Made by a program: the position numbers and the translations under genes. This document shows, in pieces, positions 52,331-63,370 of a stretch of 64,000 nucleotides of DNA (position 1 is its first letter; each line of letters starts with the position of its first letter). Source of the DNA: Romanomermis culicivorax (taxonomy: Eukaryota; Nematoda; Enoplea; Mermithida; Mermithidae); assembly GCA_963922205.1 (NCBI GenBank), contig CAWUHX010000249.1, positions 487,322 to 551,321 of the forward strand, given 5' to 3'. The notes beneath the pieces were generated by a model. The model had not been told where the DNA came from, did not search any database, and was given only the letters and a program-made list of their open reading frames with translations.

Positions 52331-55300
52331 TTATACAGCAGACTGTTTATAATTCTTCGTCTCTAACATTTTTTTACCGCACATGGCGCAAATTCCTTTC
52401 TTATAAGCGCAACCTTGACAATAATGGGAGCCGGCTTGGTGAACGACACTGCGACAGATGCGACATTTTTTGAACGTGGTGCTCGCTTGATAGGGGTTAA
52501 ATCTAAGTGTAGAAAAAATAAACGATTTGTAGTTTAAGTCATTGGAATAAAATTCAAAATAATGGGACCTTTTGTACATGTATATACTAGAGAGGAATCG
52601 GGTAGCATATTTTGAAATTATCGGGGTGCGGGTCCAAATATTAAGAATAACGAGTTCGGGTCCAAAGTTTTAAGAATATCGTTTCCGGGTCCAAAAATTT
52701 AAGAATATCGGGTTCGCGTCCAGCAAAATAGTCGGGTATTTCGGGTCCAGTTCTGGGTCCGTTAAATTTTTACACACGTTAATCTGTGTGACACGATTTC
52801 TGAGAGATTCGACCTATTGCTCCATTGAGCTATGATAAGTTTAAAATTAATAATATCTGAAAATGAGACATTTTGAGTAGTTTAACACGCTTAGAGAGTA
52901 TCGTGACAGCATTCATTCATTCAACTATAGTACTCCAAAATTTGGAACTTGTACATTTTTGGCACTTTTTCAGTCTCTTAAGGTGCTTCTAAATATCACA
53001 GCTCAGAATAGACGTGACCCTGCAGCCAAATGTTCCCTAAATGCAGAAAGCGTGAAAAATTTTTTATCTTTTACTCAACACCTTTTATGCTATTGTAAGG
53101 TGTCAAAAATGAAGTCAAAATAACCCGAGAAAGTAATTCGGAGATTTTTCGGGTTCTTTCCTATTAGATGCCGCAGAATTTTTCTCTTCATATCTGCAGC
53201 CTCTAATATCCAGCACATTGTTTTGAAATTTCCATCGGGTTGGTGCACCGTTTTAGAAGCTATAGATGTCTGCACATCTTGAAAATTTATACAAAAATGC
53301 TGTTTAATGCAACTAAATATGCCATCAACAGTGTGAAAGAACATTAAAAACGTTCAGATTGGACGAATAAAAAGAAAAGATGGGGCCGAATCAATGGTGT
53401 ATATATATATATATATATACAGGGCCGTGCGCAGGATTTTTTCATGGAGGGGCGGACTAGATTTTTTCACTGAATAGCCCCAGAAAATGTCGATCTTACG
53501 CGGATATACTGTGTGCATACTGCCTCAATGGGGGGGGGGGGGCGGCCGCCCCCGCCCCCCTTGTGCACGGCCCTGTATATATATATATATATATACGGGG
53601 TGAGCCAAAAAAAGGCGACCGGTCCTGACTTTCATAACTTTCGAATGGATGAAGCTTTTTTAATGCGGATTGCTGCATTAGAAACCCCTGTTTGTCTTTG
53701 TTACAAGGGCCAAAATTTATGCTCCTAACGTTTATAGTTTCTGTACAAACAGTTATTTCGTAAAAGTGGTCATTTTTCAAAATGTAAAAGTTGTGAAATC
53801 GAGGTGAAATTTGTCCTATGGTGAAGAAAGTTTTGTAAAACTGTTTACACACAATAATACTTTAAAAATCCCTAAGATTTGTAATTTACACGTAATTTAA
53901 AGTCATCCCTTTCTTGTTTCAACGTGGGCAAAATTCGCTAACTGGAAAAAAGCAAAATCAAAGCAAAATCAATTCTGTCATTGACCAGTTCGAAAAACGA
54001 ATAAACTTATAGGTGAAACAGCAAGTAGGACACGCTAAAATGGCCCTCTTGATTGGATCTATTTTACTTTTTCTGTTGTAAAACATGTTGATTTTTGTTC
54101 ATTTTTTCTTGTTAATTACAAAAACAGCGACGTTTAGTATTGAATGAAGATTACTTTTTGGCGTTCCAAAAGTGAATGACATATTTAGGGTTATCCCAGG
54201 CCCAGGCCCGAGCCGGGGCTAAACTCGCCCCGGTTCGAAGCACACAAAACCAGTAGTTTTGATAGGATAACAAGCTCGATTAATAATAGAATGAAAGTTT
54301 GGAATATAAAAAGTAAATATTCAGTAGTTATTTGACAGTAATACTTTTAGGAATCACCAAATTCACGTTCTTTTTGGATAAAAGTTTAGATGTTTTCATT
54401 GTACCTAAAACTACACTTCAACTTCAATACAGGTATTGATTTTTTCAGAAAACGTACAATTTTTCAATTTTTGTGATATCTTCAACTTTCTTTTCGAACT
54501 CTTTTCAAAAATTTTTTCCTTCCAGTCATTAGCATGTGTGCTAACATCCAAAAACTTTCATTAGCACAGCTCTGGTTTCATTAGCACCGTGCTAAAACAC
54601 CCTGAAGATGAATCGATAGAAGTGTCCACGTATGTGTGCAATGCAGTTTCTTTGGGGAAAGAATGAGTTTGCTCATACTTAGTGATGACATTTATCTTAA
54701 AAATTTATTTTTTCGTCTAAAATAATCAAACCCTTTCTAACCTATCAATCAATGCATTATCATAGCTGACACGAAATAAAAAGAAAAAGAATCGCCTTAA
54801 AATTTTTTTCCATGAATGATACATGAAGTATGATACCACTGCTGACGTATATGTTAGTACGTTTGTCTGCCCCGGCTAAAATGTCTGCCCGGGACAACCC
54901 AGGACATATTACATTTTTCCAGCGCTTTTTTCAGGAAACAATTTTTGGGTTGTTTTTGGTTGGTCACATTACATGACCATGAGTTCTTATCCCAGGTGTT
55001 GATTAAATCATCCATGTAATTGAAGGGTGTGTCGTAGGAATATCTCCCAGGAATCTTGGCGAGCCCACAGTATTCACCAATAATTTGGCTATTGTACAGC
55101 AACGATATCGGACCCAATTATAGATAAGCGACAAGGAAAACATGGTGCAGGTCGGCCGAACTTTAATCAGCCCCAACTCCATCAAAAATGAGGATACGCC
55201 ATTTGAAATAATGTTTTTGGATAAATCCAACATGTCTATCGATTTACGCCAAATTTGCAGCGTTTTAAGATAAAAACACTTCTGTTCGACTTGAAAATTC

Positions 55301-55848
55301 ACTGTTTGGGTGGAGTGAAATCCATGTCTGTGATCAATCATTTACTGATTGAAGTCTAATTTACCCCTTATGTAAGTCCCACCATTTAGAATGAAAAATC
55401 TGAAAAATACCTACTTTTTGGTAGAAAATAGCTATTTCTGAACAGGCTCAATAATGTCAATCTTTTCGACGCTCAAACGCTAACAAAACGAATTTTTAGA
55501 CCAAAACAACTATTTTTGAATTATTTTCTCTACTCTTGAGGCAAAAATTCGAAACCTTTTTCCTCAATAACTCCTTCCTGAATTTCGGGTGACCTGCTGG
55601 CCCCTAAAACCCGGACTCCGTTGCATGTATGGATTCAATGCATTTTAATTATGCCGTTACCGGTTTTTATTCGCAGTTAACGCCTTATTTTCACCCAACT
55701 GCCGCCCGCCTCCTCCCGTCGTACTTCGCGCTCCAGATTTCCATGGATCGGGAGTAATAATTTTTCCCAATTTTTTCTCGCCTAAACGAAAACAAATGAG
55801 AAAATGCTTCATCTGACGAAAATTCTACTCACAGGTTTCGCAAACCAT
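52331..55848 (-). CDS. CRIPT: CRIPT, cysteine-rich PDZ-binding protein
   Basis: Small conserved zinc-binding protein; in animals it binds PDZ domains of PSD-95 and is reported in spliceosomal complexes. Exons: 55848-55833 (MVCET), 55781-55661 (KKLGKIITPDPWKSGARSTT to KALTANKN), 52502-52331 (FNPYQASTTFKKCRIC to the stop). The total is 309 nt, 102 residues (human 101). Junctions are GT-AG and phases agree. The zinc-binding pairs CRIC, HYCQGC and CAMC are present along with the near-invariant SHYCQGCAYKKGICAMCGKK. The C-terminus is YKQSAV, which keeps a class I PDZ ligand (S-x-V). The second intron (3.16 kb) hosts MITE H, a mariner-like repeat and family A copy h, the last ending 21 bp past its duplication from exon 2. 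Complete and apparently functional. Confidence 0.97.
52615..52765. repeat. Minisatellite, about 30-bp units, in CRIPT intron
   Basis: Four imperfect units of 'tatcggg.tcgggtccaaa..tttaagaa', the last degenerating into 'gtcgggtatttcgggtccag'. Non-coding. Confidence 0.8.
53420..53575. mobile_element. hAT-like MITE H, copy 3, in a TA repeat
   Basis: CAGGGCCGTGCGCAGG to CACGGCCCTG, 156 bp, inserted into a (TA)n microsatellite that flanks it at 53397-53419 and 53576-53595, so any 8-bp duplication is hidden in the repeat. A poly-G/C block in the right half is longer than in copy 1. Confidence 0.92.
53586..54135 (+). mobile_element. mariner-like repeat I, copy 1, left end present
   Basis: Left end at about 53596: 'cggggtgagccaaaaaaaggcgacc', then 'ttcgaatggatgaagcttttttaatgcgg'. 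The body matches 60390-60960 ('ctgcattagaa', 'tgctccta', 'taaaagtggtcatttttcaaaa', 'attctgtcattgaccag'). The right end is not found here. The GGGTGAGCC-type end and TA surroundings suggest Tc1/mariner, by inference. Confidence 0.7.
55009..55631. mobile_element. Family A MITE, copy h, in CRIPT intron 2
   Basis: Left end CATCCATGTAATTG and right end CTCCGTTGCATGTATG. Flanks GATTAAAT (55001-55008) and GATTCAAT (55632-55639) match 7/8. At 623 bp it is about 190 bp longer than other copies, so about 55090-55390 may hold a further insertion; the rest is strongly diverged. It lies close to the exon 2 donor at 55660 and so may be part of the normal intron. Confidence 0.7.
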
Positions 55849-56389
55849 CCCGATATCGATATGTATTTTGACTGCCTTCCGATCTAAAAATACGTAGAAA
55901 GTTTCCAATGTTTTTATATTTAGACCAAATTTTAATTGAAAATATAACCACGATAAAGTTGCTATCATCATGCATGTTATGGTAAAGTTTGGACTTTCTC
56001 TGAGTGTGAAATCATTACAGCATTAAGCAAGAAATCTATATGTGGGACATGAAAAAATCTGGATAATTATCAAATTTGCTAAAACAGAAACGTCGCAATG
56101 ACGTACGTTAGAATCATTTCATGTCTTTCTGTTAAAAATTACTAAGATCGTAACTTTCGAAGGCATCTATTACATGGATAAGTTTTTAGAAAGAATTGAA
56201 TCATGTTGCTAGGTGTCTCTATTTTTACCATGACACACATTTTTACATTCAAAAATCGATCAAAATTCGAAATTTTTATTTAAGAAACTTCATTTAACGA
56301 ATGGCAGTATCGGTTGGCCTCTACACAAATTTCCGTCCCTATAAAAGTAGGATATATTTCAGAGAAATATAAACACGCTTAAATTATGA
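55849..56389. other. CRIPT-INTS14 intergenic region
   Basis: 540 bp between the CRIPT start codon (55848) and the INTS14 stop (56390), both genes on minus. It should hold the CRIPT promoter and the INTS14 3' end. No clear signal is seen. Confidence 0.5.
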
Positions 56390-59300
56390 TTACTCTAATT
56401 TTCCTACGATATAATCAATATGAGAAATTTGAACATCGGTTAAACCAGTAGATTTCTCTTTGACTAAGGCTTCCTTGATCAGTTGTAATAATTCGACGAA
56501 ACCAATAGCCAAAGCATGACTTATGACTCGGTTTAACTCCTGTTTTGAAAAAATAGTTGAATGTAAAAAATGAGAGGACATAAGACCAAGTGTTCTGAAG
56601 AGAATTGTGTTCAAAATCGTCTTTTTAAGAATCATAAAACAAAAATGAAACAAATCGAATTCCAAGCAGTATATCAGGAAAAACATTGAATGAACGTACG
56701 AATATTTATAAAGAATAAAAGAGATAGGAAACACTTACTGTGAATTTTCGTGACACATGATTCTGTGAATCCCTAAACTCTATTGTCAGTTCATTCAATG
56801 GACAGTTTAGTGCAACACGATTTTTCATTTTATAATATTTATTAGAACTTGAACCATACATGTAACGGAACTCTGAAGTCTGGAGGGTCAGACGACATTT
56901 TTATGGATGAGGTCACCGATTACCAAAATTTTTAGTGCGGGTGCATTGAAGGAAAAAATTCCAGATATTCTCGCCTAGGATTTCCAAAAATGGTTCAGCA
57001 ATACAAATTGTTATCTAAAAACTATAAAAATTAGTATTTTAATTTTAAAAGTTGACTATTTTCCAAGAAAAAAAATTGACATTTTTCTGGGTTTTTTTCA
57101 TCAAAAGGAAGATCTTTTTACAGACGGTCCACTTCGTTTTCATGATTTCACAAATTTTGTGGCGTCACTATACGGCTAAAGAATTTTCTTATAGCACAAT
57201 CCCCTATTATGCGTATGGTTTGAACCATTTTTGGAATCAACTCGACGATTTTTGTCTAGGCATTGATGAACACAATACGTCAATCTCAAGGAAAATTCGG
57301 TAGATGCGGACTGATTCGAAATTCAAATATCTTAAATGTAGTTCGTGGCTAAACTAAACTGTGTATCACACCATCACATTTTTCTTCAGTCAAAAAATAC
57401 TCAATCGATACATTCATAATATGTAGAGCTTCATGGATTCTAATTCCATTTGTAAATTACACAAACAGTCCAACTAATACTCCCATGCCAGGACCAACTA
57501 CGTAGGATTGAAATACTTATACGTACCGCATAAAAAAGTGTATCTTTTTCCGGCAACCGTTTGAGGCATCGAATCAGTTTCTGCAAATCAGACTGGAAAA
57601 TAAAGTGGTTCATGACCTAATTAAGGAATGAGACTGTTTTATTATGTACGTGCAAACCGTAGTTCAAAATCCATGACGGTGACCCGCATGAATAACTGGG
57701 CTTGTATTCATTCTCCGTGGTCGATTTTACTTGGGGAGCCAAGCTCGGTGGGCAACCAGGTGGAATATAAGTTTGATATTTTATTCTGTCGAAGCTATCG
57801 AGCCAAGCTATGGGAGAAACACCTAAATTTAAAAACAAATCGGTTGATTAAAAAAATAAATGGAGATAAAAACGAGATGTTTCATACGGTATACTAAATT
57901 TAAGCATTGTGGATGAAATTTCTTTGAACCTTACTTCCAAAAAACGAAAAGTAAAATTCACTAGAGATGATCGTAAATAAGGTTAGAAAAAATTATCTTT
58001 CCCATGGATTCTTGATTTCATACGAAACTTGCACGGTGAAGCATCACAAATTCCATGTTTTTTTAATATTTCGGAACAATTCAAACAAACATTTAACGGA
58101 GCTGCAAGGTCTGGAGGGAGTCCGGCGACTTTTTTAGGGGCTGGATGTCACTGTTCCCCAAAATTTTAGGGGAAGGTTACTGAAGGAAAAAAATTTGATT
58201 TATTCGACAAAAAAGTCCCAGAACCGGTTCGAAAAACGGTAATTTTTGTCTAAAAGAACTGTAGAAAATGTAATTATGGCGCGAAACGTCGAAAAATTGA
58301 CATTTTTGATCATTTTTTGATCAAAAATTGGCATTTTCCATCAAAAAATTGACGTTTTTCAGTACTTTTCTGACCAAAAGTATGTCGTCCCTATGAATAC
58401 CATATGGCTAGCCATAGGATTGGCAAATTCTGTGGAGGATCACCCAATGGCTGGCCATATGGCTGACGATTTCTGTGGAGGGGACTCCAATGGCACTTTC
58501 CCCAATTACATGTATGGTTTCAAACCATACACTAGAGAATATATTAGAAAAATGGATCATTTGATATTTTCTCTACTTTTAGACGCTACGCATCGTGGAA
58601 AATATTAGTGTTAAGGTGGAAAGCGTAAAAAATGGGGTCAAGAGATTCGTGTTTTAATATAAAGAAAGATTCTGCTGTAGATAGGCAAAAAAATTCTTAC
58701 CCGATCCGAACATAGACAACGTTAAATTTGACTTCTTTCCGTCCGAAAAATGCGTAACATAACCAAATCGGGTTTCCCTACAATCGAAAAATAAAGAATA
58801 AATACCAGGAAGTACATGTAGGAATGAATAGGCCATTACGCTATTGTACATAAAGCTATACAGTCCGATGTTTTCAAGGCTCCGTGTAGCAATGCGCAAA
58901 AATTAGGCGTTTTCATACTTTCTAAAGGAAAATTCGCCTCTCCTCCCCGAAATGCAACTGAAAAATAATAATTAATAATTTGGACGAAAGACACATTGCG
59001 CCCCTTCATAGTTTTGAAATTAATTTAATGATTTCAACCGAATTGATTCTTTCTTTTTAAAAATTAAAAAATATTATAAATATATTATGCGATTCAAAAT
59101 TTACGTGGTAAATGGCACGTGCAGCGACAACGGAAAATATAGGTTTTATATGGCGCACAAAACACACTGTTGGAGCGTATGTAATTAAATTATATATTGA
59201 TATTAAATCAGTTGATACGTGTTCAACAAAACGCCAAGCGCAGGGAAAATTTTTCGTGTTTTATGATTTTAGAGTTTGTAAAACAATGTACTTCGAATTT

Positions 59301-62300
59301 AAAATCGAAAGGAAATAGCTATATAATTCACTAAAATATCAACAAATTTGACGAGCCATTTCCAAATTTTCAGGGGCCCAGGCCTCTAAAATGACTAGAG
59401 AAGCCTGATTCTGATTCAAATGAATGTTCACCGGTGTGGTATGGGACAAATATTTTTGGGTTCATACAAAAAATTTTGCGGTTTTGTACAAAATTACAAA
59501 GATTTCCTGCAGATCCCGGTCAGACAAAGCTTTTACAGGCCCCAAAACCAGTAAAATACCAGAAAATTTTCCAACGTATCCCGCCGCATTGTACTCAGGG
59601 TTTTCTTCCGCACGCCTTCATCCGCACCGTGCGGAAATGACCCAAAATTTTTTCCGCACACGAAAATTTTTTCCGTTCGAAGTTTAAATCATTTGAAGAA
59701 TGTGTGAAATGAGCGAAAATTATAGATTGCTAATAAAATAATGGAAAGTATCTGTTTTTCTAGCACAAAACATTATTTTAGATTGATTGAGCAAAATTAA
59801 TAGTTGCTGCTGTCATTTCTGCTATTAGAGCTGAAGATTTATAGATTTCAATTGATTTTCCAATTGATTCAATTTCTACATTTTGATATTCTAGAATGCT
59901 GGAAAATGAGCCTTTTCAATCTTTATCTCTGAAATAAAAGGTTTGCATTTTCAGTCGAAAATCGTGTAGTTTCCCAATGACAAAATTTGTTTTCACAAAG
60001 TTCAGAAAACTTCAAGTGAGAGAAAGAATTCATGAAGATCAATATTAAATCTCAAGTTTCAACAAAATCCGAACCTAATGCTGAAGATTAATTGATGAAT
60101 GGGATGAGGAACTTCAAATCATGAAAATCATGCACACTTAACTTCCGATGCGTCACACCAGAGAATTTTTGAACAAAGGAGCTACTGAAATGTTGGAAAA
60201 TGTATTCTAGAGATAATTTGTAATACTTTCGGTTTAGATTTTTCCTAGAAAAATGATGGTATTAAATAAATGTATGGAGAAATGTGAGAAAAATCAACAA
60301 ATTCATATTAATCGTGAAAATTATTATTCTCACTATGAAGTGACGCGTTTTACTCATTCCAGCAGAGACATAGCAGATTCGTGGAAACAATGAACGGATG
60401 AAGCTCTTCTAATGCGAATTGCTGCATTAGAATGCACTGTTTATCTTTACTACAAAGACCAAATTTTATGCTCCTAGCAATTATGGTTATGTAAATTATG
60501 TGAATTTCTGTACAAACAGAAATTTAGTAAAAGTGGTCATTTTTCAAAAAGTAAAAATTGTGAAATCAAAGTAAAAGTTGTCCTATTGTGAGAAAAGTTT
60601 TGTAAAGCTTTTTACACACAATAATACTTTAAAACTCAGTCAGATTTGTAAGTTACACGTATTTTAAGGTCATTAACTTCTTGTTTCAATATGGGGCAAA
60701 ATTTCGACAAAATCAAGAGCTTTTGTTTTGAAATTTGAAAAAAAGCAAAATCAAAACAAAATCAATTCTGTCATTGACCAGATCGAAAAACGATTAAAAT
60801 TATTGGTGAAACAGAAAGTAGGACACACTAAAATGGCTCTCTTGTAGTTTCCAGCTGTTAAATGGCTCTCATGATTGGGTCTATTGTACTTTCCTGCTGT
60901 AGAACATGTTGATTTTGTCAATTTTTTCAATTTTTCAAAATTTATATGCAAAAAAACCGAGTTTTTATGCCAGATATTTTATCTATCGACGGCAGGAAAC
61001 CGCATTAAAAAAGCTTAACCCCTTTGAAAGCTATATAAGTCAGTTCGCTTTTTTTGGCTCACCCTGCATAGTGTCAGTATTGGCTAAAACTTCTGTTCTA
61101 CCAATGTTAATGAACAAGTAGCATGATCTTTATTTTGAAAAGCTAATTCATGTTTAACCGTACGAACAACATGAATTTGAAATTCCCTACAATTCTGCAT
61201 GAGAAGCTTATAACACTGAATTTTTCAGTATCATATCGTATACTTGTCTGCTATAAAGAGCATAAATTTAAGTGTGAGAAAATTTCTTCAGGAAGAAGTT
61301 TTATGCAAAATACAAGCGAAACTCGCGAGTGTATTAACAAATTCTTTGCGTACAATAATTTTTTGTCCAATTTTTGTACATGTACAAAGAGATTTGTAAA
61401 AAAAAGACTATTGCTATCATTCACTATAATCTAGCTGAAGCAAGAACTTTATCGTGTTTTACTTTCATTTTTTGTTCAACTTTTGATTGTTTTCATTATA
61501 TAAAATGTTTTATCTGGCTTTGTCAGTGATCTTCAAAAATTTGTATGCATATTTAGTGAAAATAAGACTTTCTCAGTAACCTGTAAGTTTCTTGTTTTCA
61601 CTTGAGTTATTATGTGCATGCGTAAGATTTTCCAGCATTCGAGTCCTGGAATTTTTTGGACCAAGAGAGATACGCCATCGACAGAAATGTTGATACCCGA
61701 GCCAATATGGGAATTACTGTGCTCCAGATTGCTCGTATATAATATCGACTTTGCTGTATTTAGCATTATCTGACCTTAAATTCAAAATAAAATCCACACG
61801 AATTAGTTATTATTGGAACATCAGAATGCTAAAAAAAGTTTGAATGTGTGCATATAGTAGATCCTTGGGCATTTTGGAGTGAAGAAGCTCATATTGAAAA
61901 TTTTGTAACAACCTTTTTTGAAAAATAGCAAATAAGCGAAAAAGATTTGGCTCAGGTAGCTACGTGCAGACTTATCTTCGCCCAGGTATGCTCCAATGCC
62001 TTAAATATGTGGAATTGAGTGGAAAACGTCCGAGTTATGCTGCATGATCTAGGAGCATTCAAACGCTTAATGACGTATCTGAAGTACACTGCTTTCTAAT
62101 TTATTCGCATTTATCTAGCCCCTTGTCTTGCAAACAAAATTTCACTCCAAGATACCCAGAGCTGTCAAACTTTTCCCCAGAGTTCCCATATCGATGTGTA
62201 CAAATTAATCTTACTTGCCCTCGCTGTGATTAAATGCCTCGAAACTGTAACTGGATTAGACAAATCTGATAACTTTGCGAAGCCAAAAATTTGCAAAGGA

Positions 62301-63370
62301 ACTTTATTTGATTCGTCGAGGGTATTCAGATCTGATTTAAGATCGAGATTCAATATGCGCGGGGTTATATGGATCTCAGATTTTAGACTGCCCAGAGCTA
62401 GTGTGGCGCAAAGCGGTCGAAAATTTTCGTCAAATAATTTATCGAGCGTTTGTCTCCAACTTGAACTTTTGTACTGGAAAAATGAAAATTAAATCTATAT
62501 ATTGCTAGTCTAGAATAATTTTCAGACAAAATCAATCACTTAGTTACATAAAACCGATGTAAAAATCATTTTTTAAATGAGACAGATTAATCCAAAATTC
62601 TCTAAATATGACGTTCGAAATTTTGAATTTACAGTTGACCACGTAGAGAATTATCACCTTAGCAGTGAACACAACTTTCTGTAAATTTTTGAAATGTTTT
62701 TCAAAAGCTCTCCATAGAAAGTTTCAGCAGAAAAAGTTGGATTACTCTGTGGACTGGCCAGAAAGAATGCATATTAAATAAGATGTCATATTACTTCGGC
62801 GTGATACAAATTGCCGCCAGCTAAATTTACATTAAGGAAACGTTCAATAGTTTCGTTTGTTTTATCCATGTTTGGATGTTTTGGATTGTCGAATAATACT
62901 AATGAAATTGGTAAATTATTTGCGCGTAGAGTTCGGCTCAAAGTAGAATTCTCGTCGTTCAAGTGCAAATTCAAGGAGTTTACAGCGAGTTTAGAATGCG
63001 TAATTATTAATATTTGCGACAAATCTAACGACGAATAACACCCTTGGCAAAACTGGATCGTTTGCGAGCAACAATCGGAAAAATTTATGGTCGCCGATGT
63101 GCTGGACAAACTTTTTTTCGACAATTCTGACTAAAGGTTGATATTCCTTTGTAAAATCAACAACGATTGACATTTCTTCGCCCAAATATGCCTGAAATAT
63201 AAAATTAAACGAACAACAAAAATAAGTCTCATGGTCAAACATTCTTACATATTTGCACTGGATGCCTGTATTTTTTACTCTTGCACTGCTTTGTACTTCA
63301 AGTTTCGAGCTGAGCTGATGACGAAAGTATGCGAGATTATGTTCATTGATGATCGTATTGTTGTTTTTTT
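56390..63370 (-). CDS. INTS14: INTS14 (VWA9), Integrator subunit, 5' partial
   Basis: Subunit of the Integrator RNA-cleavage complex in the nucleus; with INTS10 and INTS13 it forms an RNA/DNA-binding module. Exons: about 63370-63249, 63191-62795, 62473-62215, 58921-58840, 58777-58701, 57822-57650, 57592-57527, 56539-56390 (stop). All identified junctions are GT-AG and phases agree. Matches to the vertebrate protein in order are VDFTKEY, ILIITHSKLA, FGFAKLSDL with PVTVSRHL, TPNFCALLHGALK, GKKSNLTLSMF, PIAWLDSF, LIRCLKRLPEKD, and ELNRVISHALAIGF. In the 397-nt exon the frame changes at an A7 run (63112-63118). The N-terminal VWA start with its MIDAS motif was not found; it is probably right of the window or too diverged. 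Introns hold A copies f and g and a mariner-like repeat. Confidence 0.93.
56855..57217. mobile_element. Family A MITE, copy f, in INTS14 intron
   Basis: Left end CATACATGTAACGGAAC intact; right end decayed to CCCCTATTATGCGTATG. Flanks ACTTGAAC and GTTTGAAC match 6/8, both differences transitions. 363 bp, strongly diverged; oriented as c and e. It lies in the intron between the last two INTS14 exons. Confidence 0.8.
58086..58516. mobile_element. Family A MITE, copy g, in INTS14 intron
   Basis: Left end CAAACATTTAACGGAGC, right end CCAATTACATGTATG, 431 bp, flanks AATTCAAA and GTTTCAAA (6/8). Its central core reads 'ggcgcgaaacgtcgaaaaattgac', a CpG-decayed form of that in c and e. Oriented as c and e, within an INTS14 intron. 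Confidence 0.87.
60300..60390 (+). repeat. 90-bp piece shared with LINE flank at 8.8 kb
   Basis: Matches the reverse complement of 8812-8915 nearly base for base ('cgtgaaaattattattctcactatgaagtg.cgcgttttact.attccagcagagacatagcagattcgtgg'). It keeps an open frame in both copies. It may be the end of the LINE family or an independent repeat captured twice. Confidence 0.75.
60390..61066 (+). mobile_element. mariner-like repeat I, copy 2, right end present
   Basis: The body matches 53630-54135 in the same orientation; the right end is 'ttttttggctcaccctg'. About 70 bp at this end are the inverse of the left end of copy 1 ('gaaccgcattaaaaaagctt', 'gcgaac...gac'), so the family has terminal inverted repeats of roughly 70 bp. 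The left end here is replaced by the 60300-60390 piece. No transposase. Confidence 0.75.

Larger units (their letters stand above)
58922..62214. other. Large INTS14 intron with repeats
   Basis: 3.3-kb intron between exons 62473-62215 and 58921-58840. It holds a repeat shared with 8570-8640 (about 59590-59680), a 90-bp piece shared with 8812-8915 (60300-60390), and mariner-like repeat I (60390-61066). No other gene was seen on either strand. Confidence 0.6.

Noticed and set aside
56740..56830. Possible INTS14 exon reading NCPLNELTIEFRDSQN on minus
   Set aside because: The flanking exons already join in phase (FYA to ELNR) exactly as in the vertebrate protein, leaving no place for it.
63128..63168. 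A 41-nt intron ending 'caacctttag' to explain the INTS14 frame change
   Set aside because: It would remove the conserved VDFTKEY block, whereas a single-base change at A7 keeps both conserved blocks.
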